6,195 nt of DNA, from the NCBI GenBank assembly GCA_964481755.1, contig CAYZVH010000171.1:1-6195 (forward strand), given 5' to 3'. A program made the position numbers and the translations under genes. The notes below the pieces were generated by a model, which was not told the origin of the DNA, did no database searches, and was given only the letters and a program-made list of their open reading frames with translations. Within the stretch, counting starts at the first letter, position 1, and each line of letters starts with the position of its first letter. Source of the stretch: Phocaeicola_A sp964481755 (GTDB lineage Bacteria > Bacteroidota > Bacteroidia > Bacteroidales > Bacteroidaceae). Shown in pieces: positions 1 to 6,085 of this stretch.

Positions 1-50
1 CGTTTCCTCCCACGGTCTAAAGACCGATGGGTTTCCACGCCGTAAATTTT
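1..50 (+). mobile_element. Probable right end of an IS200/IS605-family element (3' end of tnpB/omega-RNA region)
   Basis: An imperfect hairpin spans 9-31: CCCACGGTCT (9-18), a two-base AA loop, then AGACCG (21-26), a bulged A at 27 and TGGG (28-31). It is preceded by TTTCCT and followed by TTTCCACGCCGTAA. This arrangement, a CTCCC hairpin then a TTCC-CGCCG tail, is what I recognise from the right ends of IS200/IS605-type elements, downstream of the TnpB gene. There the same sequence forms the 3' scaffold of the omega RNA. The transposase gene would lie left of the window, on the plus strand. The exact terminus cannot be fixed from one copy; it probably falls within 40-50. It could also be a simple terminator of an unseen gene, but no U-tract follows the hairpin. 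Confidence 0.55.
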
Positions 51-64
51 ATGAAAATAAGACT

Positions 65-88
65 AGCTCTGAAAAGAGCTTTTCTTTT
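65..88 (+). terminator. Small intrinsic terminator
   Basis: AGCTCT (65-70) pairs perfectly with AGAGCT (75-80) across a GAAA tetraloop, and TTTCTTTT follows directly (81-88). This is a short but well-formed rho-independent terminator on the plus strand. It would stop transcription arriving from the left, either from the presumed transposon or from the gene it inserted beside, before the promoter at about 104-112. Confidence 0.6.
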
Positions 89-112
89 CGTCTATAATAA
101 ATATGCTATAAT
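84..112 (+). promoter_or_regulatory. Extended -10 promoter for the small membrane peptide gene
   Basis: TATAAT at 107-112 is a perfect -10 box, and TG at 104-105 gives the extended form TGCTATAAT. The -35 position (84-89, CTTTTC) is a poor match, which extended -10 promoters tolerate. Transcription would start near 119. The ribosome binding site AAAGGAG (125-131) sits 7 nt before the ATG at 139. A second TATAAT at 93-98 lacks the TG extension. Confidence 0.55.
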
Positions 113-138
113 TTATTATGTAGTAAAGGAGATAAAAA

Positions 139-456
139 ATGATAGAGAAACTTAAAAAATACAAAAAACTATTATTAGTAATCATTCTTTTAATAATAGC
201 TTTTATTACTTCTTATTTTGTAAATCTCAAAGAAGATGATTTTACTGTAACTAATAATACTAAAATCGCAAACGCAGATACTTGTAGTCAGCTTTCTGAT
301 GGAGTAAACCACTGCTGTTCATCTATTTCTGATGATGTTTTAACAGCTGGAAAGCACAAATCAACTTATTGTACGACTTCAAGCTCTGCCTCCACTGCCA
401 TCTCAATTCCGACATTCATATCTGGCAAATCATCAATCCACATTTTTTTAATATGA
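139..456 (+). CDS. Small membrane-anchored peptide, probably 3'-truncated
   Basis: I do not recognise the family. The start is well supported: ATG at 139 has AAAGGAG 7 nt upstream and an extended -10 promoter before that. The N terminus is a lysine-rich stretch (residues 3-10) followed by a hydrophobic helix (about 11-28). This is either an uncleaved membrane anchor or a signal peptide; there is no clear lipobox. The following 45 residues are polar, with cysteines near residues 49, 59, 60 and 78, suggesting an exported domain. From about residue 76 the frame runs antisense through the start of the 366-605 gene, so its low-complexity Ser/Thr tail (for example SSSASTA) is probably not native. 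The natural gene seems to end at a recombination junction near 363-378, and the open frame continues by chance to a stop at 454-456. It may be non-functional. The product is unknown. Confidence 0.45.
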   Translation: MIEKLKKYKKLLLVIILLIIAFITSYFVNLKEDDFTVTNNTKIANADTCSQLSDGVNHCCSSISDDVLTAGKHKSTYCTTSSSASTAISIPTFISGKSSIHIFLI

Positions 457-605
457 AAATCTGTAGCAACCACATCTCCCACTTTGTGGATATTTTTTAC
501 CCATAAATTCAAACAATCACCATTTTCATCTATACAGTTTTGGATAGATTGAATAATATCATTATAAAATCTATTAGATATATACTCCGAAAATGACCTT
601 GCCAA
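366..605 (-). pseudogene. N-terminal fragment of an ImmA/IrrE-type metallopeptidase-family protein
   Basis: The 79-residue reading frame starts at a TTG codon (603-605) with GAGGTG at 613-618, 7 nt upstream. The residues ARSFSEYISNRFYNDI and the later WIDDLPDMNVGIEMAVEAE match, from memory, the conserved N-terminal region of a protein common on mobile elements of gut Clostridia. Full-length members carry an ImmA/IrrE-type zinc peptidase domain with an HExxH-like motif several hundred residues downstream. Here the frame stops just after the acidic Val-Glu-Ala-Glu-Leu-Glu-Val stretch, so the peptidase domain is absent. The DNA beyond belongs to the plus-strand gene. A weak promoter-like pair (TTGGGC at 652-657, TATTAT at 629-634, spacer 17) precedes it, and readthrough from the restriction operon is also possible. 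It is probably a remnant without activity. Family assignment is moderately sure; the truncation is clear if the assignment holds. Confidence 0.6.
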
Positions 606-671
606 TAAACTTCACCTCATTTCCAAAAATAATACATTTTATCACTTTTCCGCCCAAAAACAGTCCAAAAT

Positions 672-1928
672 TTACAACAAATAATCTTGCATCACCTTCT
701 TTGGCGGTAAAAACTGCTCAATAATTTTTGTTCCAATTTTTCTTGTCCCAACATAATTAGCCGAGAGTGAAAAATGCAAGTCAGAATGTTTTTCTCCTGG
801 TAATAAAAGAATATTGTGTATCTCAACAACACTAGGATAATGATACCTTAGTATTTCATTATATGAAAATTGTTTATAATTCAATTGGGATATTTCCCTA
901 TAATACTTTGAATCAAATATATATAAAATATTATTTTCAAAAGCAATATGATCAACATCAATTTGAAAATGATGATGTGAATCATCAATATCAGAAAAAG
1001 TAGTATCTAAAAAAAATACAGTAGAACAGTTTATTGCCTCATCAAAAACGGCAGCCCCACTCGCTGCATCAATGTTATCAAAATGACGATTGATATAACG
1101 AGCTATCATACTTTGCCAAATCATATCAAAATATCTTATCTTAACATGAACCTTACCACCTTTAGCTTTCCCCCTAAACTGTTCAAAAAAAACTATCATA
1201 CTTTGAATTAAATGTTTCTGGCTATCTTTAAATACAATACTTTGACTTTTTTTTAACTGTGATAGTACATAATCGATATTATTTAGGAAATCAAATTTAT
1301 ACTTTATTCCTGTTTTTTTCATGGAAAGGAACGCATTGAAAAAATCAATCGTATAATCAATGACAAATGCCATACACTCAGTCAAAAATACTTCATTAAA
1401 GTTTTTCTTGCTAACATAAAATGGTGAAAAAATCAAATTATCAGCGCTTATAATTTTATTTGATTTTTTCAAAATATCTTTCCAAGAAATTTTACCATTT
1501 GTTCCTTTTACAATTTTAGTTTCTTTTTCTTTATAGATTCCATATTTTTGGTAGTAGTCATATACTTCATAAAAAGCTTTGAAAGGATAATCTGAAGTAT
1601 ATCCATCTACTGTCCCCATATATGCTCGGGCAGACGCTGAAGTATTTTCCGTCTCCCCGTATTTCTTTATTACATTATAAAGAAGTTTTATATCACTCCC
1701 CAGATTGACATTTGTTTGGTTAAAAGTATCAATATCTGTTTTGTCATAATAATGCTTTGGAAATACAACTAATATTTTATTATCCTTATAAATAAAACCA
1801 ACAATATCAAATACATTTGCATCAAACTTATCTGAATATCGAATTTCCTTCGTACTTAACTCAAACATTTTTATTAAGTTATCATCTACTACTTCTCCAT
1901 CTTGCCCATAGTAATATATAGCACTCAT
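672..1928 (-). CDS. McrC/LlaJI-type restriction endonuclease subunit (PD-(D/E)XK nuclease)
   Basis: This is the predicted DNA-cleaving subunit of the restriction complex, working with the McrB-like GTPase encoded directly upstream. The C-terminal third carries a PD-(D/E)XK-type core. An Ile-Asp-Val-Asp segment (Asp324/Asp326) is followed by a hydrophobic strand and then FDSKYY (Asp339, Lys341), which has the D-x-K spacing seen in the LlaJI/McrC nuclease families. The N-terminal ~230 residues are Tyr- and Lys-rich with no motif I can name; in McrC proteins this part contacts McrB. At 418 aa it is longer than E. coli McrC (348 aa). I chose the ATG at 1926-1928 because TAGGAGTG (1935-1942) lies 6 nt upstream; a GTG at 1935-1937 would put the start inside that site. 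The gap to the upstream gene is 14 nt, so it is cotranscribed and last in the operon. Closest described relatives by layout are R2.LlaJI and B. subtilis YdjA. No intrinsic terminator is visible after it. Confidence 0.82.
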   Translation of the reverse strand: MSAIYYYGQDGEVVDDNLIKMFELSTKEIRYSDKFDANVFDIVGFIYKDNKILVVFPKHYYDKTDIDTFNQTNVNLGSDIKLLYNVIKKYGETENTSASARAYMGTVDGYTSDYPFKAFYEVYDYYQKYGIYKEKETKIVKGTNGKISWKDILKKSNKIISADNLIFSPFYVSKKNFNEVFLTECMAFVIDYTIDFFNAFLSMKKTGIKYKFDFLNNIDYVLSQLKKSQSIVFKDSQKHLIQSMIVFFEQFRGKAKGGKVHVKIRYFDMIWQSMIARYINRHFDNIDAASGAAVFDEAINCSTVFFLDTTFSDIDDSHHHFQIDVDHIAFENNILYIFDSKYYREISQLNYKQFSYNEILRYHYPSVVEIHNILLLPGEKHSDLHFSLSANYVGTRKIGTKIIEQFLPPKKVMQDYLL

Positions 1929-1942
1929 AACAATCACTCCTA

Positions 1943-2890
1943 CTATAACGTACTGAGAAAGGCTGTACTAAATATTTGCTCATTTCTCTCAAATGCCTCA
2001 TACAACTTTTTGAATGTGCCTAAATCATCTTTAAATAGTCTAACATCGCTCTTGTATGAAGCCTTATGAACATCACTCCACAAATAATGTAGCAATTTAT
2101 TCTGAATTTGTTTCTTATGATCATTTAAAGTTGCGGAAATGTCGAATTCAATAAAGAAGGGACCCAATTGTTTATCTTCTCCTAAACCAAGATATCTATC
2201 ATCCGCAATAAAATCATTTAATTTTTGATAGAGTTCAACCCAAGAAATTGTTATCAAAGAGTTTCCATTGTGAATATTTAACTGAACATCATTTTTGTAT
2301 ACTACAGGTGTCACTCCAACTGCAGACTCAACTATTGGATCTGTGCTAACATATTCCCATTCGAATCTTCTTTTAAATGCAGTATCCATAACATATACAT
2401 TTTGGTCACTTGTGTTTACTGTACCTAAAATATGAAAATTTGGAGGTAATTTCACTTTGTTGCCATTTGTCCTTAATGGAATGATATCCTTGGCAATCAA
2501 TTCATTTGTAATGAAATATTTACTATATCCTAAATTTACCCCTGTTCTTTCTCTATCTAATAATTGGAAAATATCTCCAAAAATTGCTGCACAATCTCCT
2601 CTAGACATTTCCTCAATAATCAAATAAACATCATTTGCTGTATTTTCATAAGCTTTCTCTAATGCATTTGTAAATACGCCTTTTTGAAAATCGTATGTAA
2701 TTGTGCTTGCACCACCGGGTGTAGTTGAAGGCATTACTTTGGGTAATAACTGTCCAATAAAGTCACTATATGTGAAGTCAGGATAAAATGTAACTCTAAA
2801 TACTCTGTCATCACTTACACCATTAATTATATCTGTATCTATTTTATAACTCTTTCCTGTACCTGGTGCTCCATAAAATATTGTTTGCAT
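1943..2890 (-). CDS. McrB-like AAA+ GTPase restriction subunit
   Basis: This is a motor subunit that would assemble as an AAA+ ring and drive the McrC-like nuclease with nucleotide hydrolysis. Motifs, numbered from the chosen start, are: Walker A GAPGTGKS (7-14); Walker B LIIEEMSRG with Glu93-Glu94 in place of the commoner Asp-Glu; NTSD (159-162), equivalent to the NTAD element of E. coli McrB associated with GTP preference; and KRRF (173-176), the conserved arginine region. The product is 315 aa. Walker A lies almost at the N terminus, so the N-terminal DNA-binding domain of E. coli McrB is missing, and target recognition must come from another subunit. I chose the ATG at 2888-2890 because GGAGG (2899-2903) is 8 nt upstream. 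The in-frame ATG at 2903-2905 would add five residues but has no ribosome binding site and overlaps that motif. Closest by layout are R1.LlaJI and B. subtilis YdiS. Confidence 0.88.
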   Translation of the reverse strand: MQTIFYGAPGTGKSYKIDTDIINGVSDDRVFRVTFYPDFTYSDFIGQLLPKVMPSTTPGGASTITYDFQKGVFTNALEKAYENTANDVYLIIEEMSRGDCAAIFGDIFQLLDRERTGVNLGYSKYFITNELIAKDIIPLRTNGNKVKLPPNFHILGTVNTSDQNVYVMDTAFKRRFEWEYVSTDPIVESAVGVTPVVYKNDVQLNIHNGNSLITISWVELYQKLNDFIADDRYLGLGEDKQLGPFFIEFDISATLNDHKKQIQNKLLHYLWSDVHKASYKSDVRLFKDDLGTFKKLYEAFERNEQIFSTAFLSTL

Positions 2891-2911
2891 CTCTTTATCC
2901 TCCATATATTG

Positions 2912-3766
2912 TCAATTCAATTTTAAAATAAAAGTTCTTAATGTATCTGCAACTTCTCCACTTAGTGTAGCTATATCCGTTGTATCTATATATAATCCCT
3001 CTTTCACTGCCATGTAAACGGCCGGAATAGCATAAAGACTTAACCTATATATGTCAGAAGTCGCATTTTTTGAATTTGTTACCGTCGTGTCTAATATTTT
3101 TAATGTTGTTCCAGTAGCACTTACCTCAAACCATTTATTGTTTGCAACACCGCCCAATAAGTCATCTAACTCATGTAAAGTTTTTACTTCAGTTCTAATT
3201 GGAACCCCATTTGCATCTATTCCGGCAATTACATCATGATACATATTTTTGAAAATATCATGATAGTAAAAATCCAGAATTTCACAACAGATGATTTGCT
3301 TTTTTACAGAAGCATTATTAACTCTTGTAGTAGTACACAAGTTCACAATAAATACTGGCATACAATGAATATGTTTGTCTTTTGTCCTATTCTTTATATT
3401 GTTATACATACCAAAAATAGGAGGCATCACCTTAGCTGGAATAAAATCATTCGCATTCGCTGCATTTGGTGGAATATAAAAGAATAATGCATCCACGCAA
3501 CCTCTTTCATTTTCAAAGTACCCAACAAATATAGATGCATTTCCTGTACTCTCAATACGATTTTTTATATCAGAAGCATTTTCTTCTCTTGTACCTGTAA
3601 TTGATAATACCGGATATGAAGAATTCAAGTCTGATATGATTCGATCAATCATATCATCTACAGTATTTACTCCTATGTTCAACCACTTTGCATGAGTCGT
3701 TGCATCTGCATATGCAGCACTAAGTTTAACTCTTAATTCATCTGGTAAAACCAAAATATGACTCAT
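2912..3766 (-). CDS. Unrecognised 284-aa protein, candidate third subunit of the restriction complex
   Basis: I do not recognise this protein and see no convincing nuclease, methyltransferase or nucleotide-binding motif in it. It is soluble, with no signal peptide or membrane segment. There is a short aromatic and hydrophobic core around 79-98 (SIFVGYFENERGCVDALFFY), a Cys-rich stretch at 160-161, and ILDFYYHDIF at 163-172. The ATG at 3764-3766 is preceded by GGAGAG (3776-3781), 9 nt upstream, and the stop codon of the methyltransferase touches that site (16-nt gap), so expression is tightly linked. It sits between the methyltransferase and the McrB-like gene. In B. subtilis BsuMI the restriction activity needs three genes, ydiR-ydiS-ydjA, and this protein occupies the YdiR position. 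Since the McrB-like protein lacks a DNA-binding domain, a site-recognition role is attractive but is inference only. Confidence 0.75.
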   Translation of the reverse strand: MSHILVLPDELRVKLSAAYADATTHAKWLNIGVNTVDDMIDRIISDLNSSYPVLSITGTREENASDIKNRIESTGNASIFVGYFENERGCVDALFFYIPPNAANANDFIPAKVMPPIFGMYNNIKNRTKDKHIHCMPVFIVNLCTTTRVNNASVKKQIICCEILDFYYHDIFKNMYHDVIAGIDANGVPIRTEVKTLHELDDLLGGVANNKWFEVSATGTTLKILDTTVTNSKNATSDIYRLSLYAIPAVYMAVKEGLYIDTTDIATLSGEVADTLRTFILKLN

Positions 3767-3782
3767 ATTATGTATCTCTCCT

Positions 3783-5633
3783 TTAATAATTTGTGATTAA
3801 AACTTCATTTTTTGCATAACGCCAGCCACTTACTCCTGCATCTCTTATCTTAAAATTATTTTCATGTATCCAATCAATTAATAATGTATGTTCCTTGTCT
3901 TTATGTTTTATTACATTTGAAAGGATGAACTTATATCCCATATTATCAATCATCTTCAAAATATTGAGCAATTCAACTTCTTCATTTAACCCCCAACCTT
4001 TTATACCTCGTCTTCCGTCATTATAAGCTGCACTAGTTATATAATATGGTGGGTCAAAATAAAACACAGTATTTTCGGGATATGAACTCCAATCAATTTT
4101 TATGTAGTCCATATTAGTTAATTCAACTACTGGAGCTTTTGCCGAAAAATCCTTCAAACGTTGTTTCATATTCTCGCTATAGCCGGCCACACCAATTGGT
4201 GTATTAAATTGATGCTTGCTATTAAATCGAATCATATTCTGAAACGAATACATATGTAAAACAAACAACTCAAGTGGGTTAGGATTCGCATTATATGCAT
4301 CTCTCAAACTTTTATATGCCTTTGCATCAGATTTCTGCATATTAAATTCAGCTATTTTTTTTTCAACAGACCTGATAATCTCATCTTTAGGTGTATTTAT
4401 AACCCAATTAACTAACCCATATACAAATGGATTAATTTCATTGTACACAACTTTTTCAACAGCACTAATATTTGCCCCCACATTAAAAGCACCACCCATT
4501 GCATCGACAAACACATCTACATTCGCCGGTAATGACTTAATAATCTGTGGAACTAATTTATCCTTGCTTCCAGAATAATTAATTGGTGATTTATTGATTG
4601 CCATATCTTTCTCAAAATAAATAATAATTTCGTTCAAATTATTACCATTTCTCTTGTTACTAGAACGATGATTTTGATATTCTCTGTAATCATAATGATT
4701 AATCTTGACAATCCCATCAACAGCGAATTTGCTTGCTAGTTCACATAACTCATCGATTGGAACCAATCCCTGGTTACTATAACTAATCAAAATATGTTTA
4801 AATTGAATCTGTCTGAACAAATCTTCAAATATCAACTTTGCCTTTGTTCTTTGAGCATATAATGAATTTTTATTACCACGCCCTCTTTTTCCTCCGATGC
4901 CCTTAATATTGGGGCTATCATATTTCGTTAGTGTTTCAAGCATATGATAAGCTGATACATATTGGGTTACGGTATATGGCGGATCCAAATAGGCTATGTC
5001 TCCACTAATATCTCTAACTAATTCATTTATATCTCTGTTATAAATTATATTGTTTGCAAACAATGGTACTTCATTTATCTCTAAAGGAGTCAATTCAAAT
5101 TCTTTTTCAGCTCTTGAATCCCAAAATTTAAAGAAAGCTTCATATGTACCTGATGTATTAGATACCTTGGTTATACTTTCCACCATTGATGCTAACAGAA
5201 AGTAATACTCACTTTCGCTAAGCCAGCCCAATTTATATATTTCTTCTATTTTTTGTCGAATACCATCTATTTTGATTCCGTTATCTTCAGTAAAAAACAT
5301 TCTACCTCCCGCCGGAGTATAATTATGGTAAAAGAAAAATGTTTCATCAGGTTCAAATGTTAAGCTATTAAGCCAACTAAATACATCTGTACCAGTTTTC
5401 TCTTGAACCTTTTCAAATGTTGGAATTCTATCATTAATTAATCTAGCATTATTCATCACATACGAATAATACAAAAAATCATTTGAAATAATCTGATATC
5501 TATCCTTAAAATAATCTCCTACACACCCTGTTCCCGCAAACAAATCAGCAAATGTTTCTCCCTCTATCCCATTTTCAGTAATCACTTCTTCTATAGCAGA
5601 AAGCAACTTTATCTTACTACCTAAATATCGCAC
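3783..5633 (-). CDS. Fused double DNA adenine-N6 methyltransferase (D12 class, M.FokI-like layout)
   Basis: The protein would transfer methyl groups from S-adenosylmethionine to adenine N6, protecting the host from the restriction complex encoded downstream. It is 616 aa and contains two complete D12-type domains. Domain 1 (about 1-340) opens with RYLGSK, then has FADLFAGTGCVG (28-39, SAM-binding motif I) and DPPY (217-220, catalytic motif IV). Domain 2 (about 347-616) opens with INYSGSKDKL, then VDAMGGAFNVG (376-386), RFNSKHQFNTPIG (469-481) and FDPPY (526-530). Both catalytic motifs are intact. M.FokI (about 650 aa) has the same two-domain plan, one domain per strand of an asymmetric site; the target here cannot be read from sequence. 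The start is GTG (5631-5633). An in-frame TAA lies directly before it, which excludes any longer form, and no clear ribosome binding site is present. The 17-nt overlap with the regulator gene implies translational coupling. Confidence 0.92.
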   Translation of the reverse strand: MRYLGSKIKLLSAIEEVITENGIEGETFADLFAGTGCVGDYFKDRYQIISNDFLYYSYVMNNARLINDRIPTFEKVQEKTGTDVFSWLNSLTFEPDETFFFYHNYTPAGGRMFFTEDNGIKIDGIRQKIEEIYKLGWLSESEYYFLLASMVESITKVSNTSGTYEAFFKFWDSRAEKEFELTPLEINEVPLFANNIIYNRDINELVRDISGDIAYLDPPYTVTQYVSAYHMLETLTKYDSPNIKGIGGKRGRGNKNSLYAQRTKAKLIFEDLFRQIQFKHILISYSNQGLVPIDELCELASKFAVDGIVKINHYDYREYQNHRSSNKRNGNNLNEIIIYFEKDMAINKSPINYSGSKDKLVPQIIKSLPANVDVFVDAMGGAFNVGANISAVEKVVYNEINPFVYGLVNWVINTPKDEIIRSVEKKIAEFNMQKSDAKAYKSLRDAYNANPNPLELFVLHMYSFQNMIRFNSKHQFNTPIGVAGYSENMKQRLKDFSAKAPVVELTNMDYIKIDWSSYPENTVFYFDPPYYITSAAYNDGRRGIKGWGLNEEVELLNILKMIDNMGYKFILSNVIKHKDKEHTLLIDWIHENNFKIRDAGVSGWRYAKNEVLITNY

Positions 5634-5862
5634 TTATATTCACATATTTCTCTTTATTTTCTTCAGGAATAACTTCCATAATATCTGATATATCGCATTC
5701 TAATGCTTCACATATCTTTACTAATACATCGGTTGTAATTGATCCATTATTTTTCATTTTAGTTAATGAAGCGGAACTTACATGAGCCATTTCACACAAA
5801 TCTTTTTTCTTCAAATCTCTATCAATTAATAGCTTCCATAATTTTTTATAACTTGTTCCCAT
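5617..5862 (-). CDS. Cro/C1-type (YozG-like) transcriptional regulator of the restriction-modification operon
   Basis: This 81-aa protein is nearly all one helix-turn-helix domain. SYKKLWKLLIDRDLKKKDL (4-22) forms the first helices, CEMAHVSSASLTKMKNNG (23-40) the helix-turn-helix with recognition helix, and VLVKICEALECDISDIMEVI (46-65) the closing helices typical of the HTH_26/YozG type. It would bind DNA as a small dimer. It is first in the operon and overlaps the methyltransferase by 17 nt, the usual place for a controller protein that times methylation ahead of restriction. The ATG at 5860-5862 has AAGGAGG (5868-5874) 5 nt upstream, by far the strongest ribosome binding site in the operon. 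Its probable target is the repeat set at 5911-5940. Whether it activates or represses cannot be told from sequence. Confidence 0.9.
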   Translation of the reverse strand: MGTSYKKLWKLLIDRDLKKKDLCEMAHVSSASLTKMKNNGSITTDVLVKICEALECDISDIMEVIPEENKEKYVNISAIFR

Positions 5863-5902
5863 TGCATCCTCCTTATAAACGCATGGTTAATCTTTATCTT
5901 CT

Positions 5903-5940
5903 ATTGTACTAATCAATAAACTGGTCAATAAAAGGTCAAT
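5903..5940 (-). promoter_or_regulatory. Candidate operator/promoter of the restriction-modification operon
   Basis: Read on the minus strand, three copies of ATTGAYY lie in a row: ATTGACC (5934-5940), ATTGACC (5923-5929) and ATTGATT (5911-5917). Their start-to-start spacings are 11 and 12 nt, close to one helical turn, so they face the same side of the DNA. A TACAAT -10-like box lies at 5903-5908, about 40 nt before the regulator's start codon. The TTGACC in the middle copy would be a good -35 box except that its spacer is only 14 nt; a TTATTG at 17 nt is weak. This suggests a poor promoter whose use depends on the regulator or is blocked by it. The repeats are seen; their role is inferred. 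Confidence 0.4.
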
Positions 5941-5971
5941 AAATTTCTCATTTTGAAATATATTTTACCAC

Positions 5972-5997
5972 AAAAATGATGTATATGCATCATTTTT
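5972..5997. terminator. Perfect inverted repeat, probable terminator after the SymE-like gene
   Basis: AAAAATGATG (5972-5981) and CATCATTTTT (5988-5997) form a perfect 10-bp stem around a 6-nt loop. The plus strand continues with C and then eight or more T, giving a good U-tract for transcripts moving rightward. On the minus strand, where the SymE-like gene ends about 90 nt earlier, the run is only the TTTTT inside the stem. It could therefore be a bidirectional or plus-strand-biased terminator insulating the operon. A protein-binding palindrome is the alternative. Confidence 0.4.
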
Positions 5998-6044
5998 CTT
6001 TTTTTTGCTTTATTTTTATTCTATATTCTTCTCATGCATAAGTA

Positions 6045-6068
6045 TACTTATTCTTCCTACTTATTCTT
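6045..6068 (+). repeat. Two-copy short tandem repeat
   Basis: TACTTATTCTT occurs at 6045-6055 and again at 6058-6068, a 13-nt period. It lies in the non-coding gap between the SymE-like gene and the restriction operon. No function is apparent, and short repeats arise easily in such AT-rich sequence. It marks the area where G+C content changes sharply, so it may lie near a transfer boundary. Confidence 0.35.
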
Positions 6069-6085
6069 TTGTTCCCAATTAGGAC

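Noticed and set aside
606..671. Terminator for the restriction operon
   Set aside because: No stem followed by a T-tract is visible on the minus strand; only short T runs without pairing.
672..2890. Stand-alone type IV McrBC system that cuts methylated DNA
   Set aside because: The presence of a cotranscribed methyltransferase and controller, the short McrB without a DNA-binding domain, and the LlaJI-like nuclease favour a modification-linked system. A type IV role is not fully excluded.
3051..3487. Two plus-strand open frames of 62 and 83 codons
   Set aside because: They lie wholly antisense to the 284-aa gene, have no ribosome binding sites worth naming and unnatural composition; they are shadows of the real coding strand.
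3783..5633. Two separate methyltransferase genes joined by a frameshift or assembly error
   Set aside because: The frame is open throughout, both domains are complete, and a natural linker (about 340-350) joins them, as in the known M.FokI-type fusions.
364..6064. ACTTATT near 364-370 and again at 6047-6053 and 6060-6066 as a target-site duplication flanking the operon
   Set aside because: A 7-bp AT-rich match is expected by chance in a window this size, and neither element edge is independently fixed.
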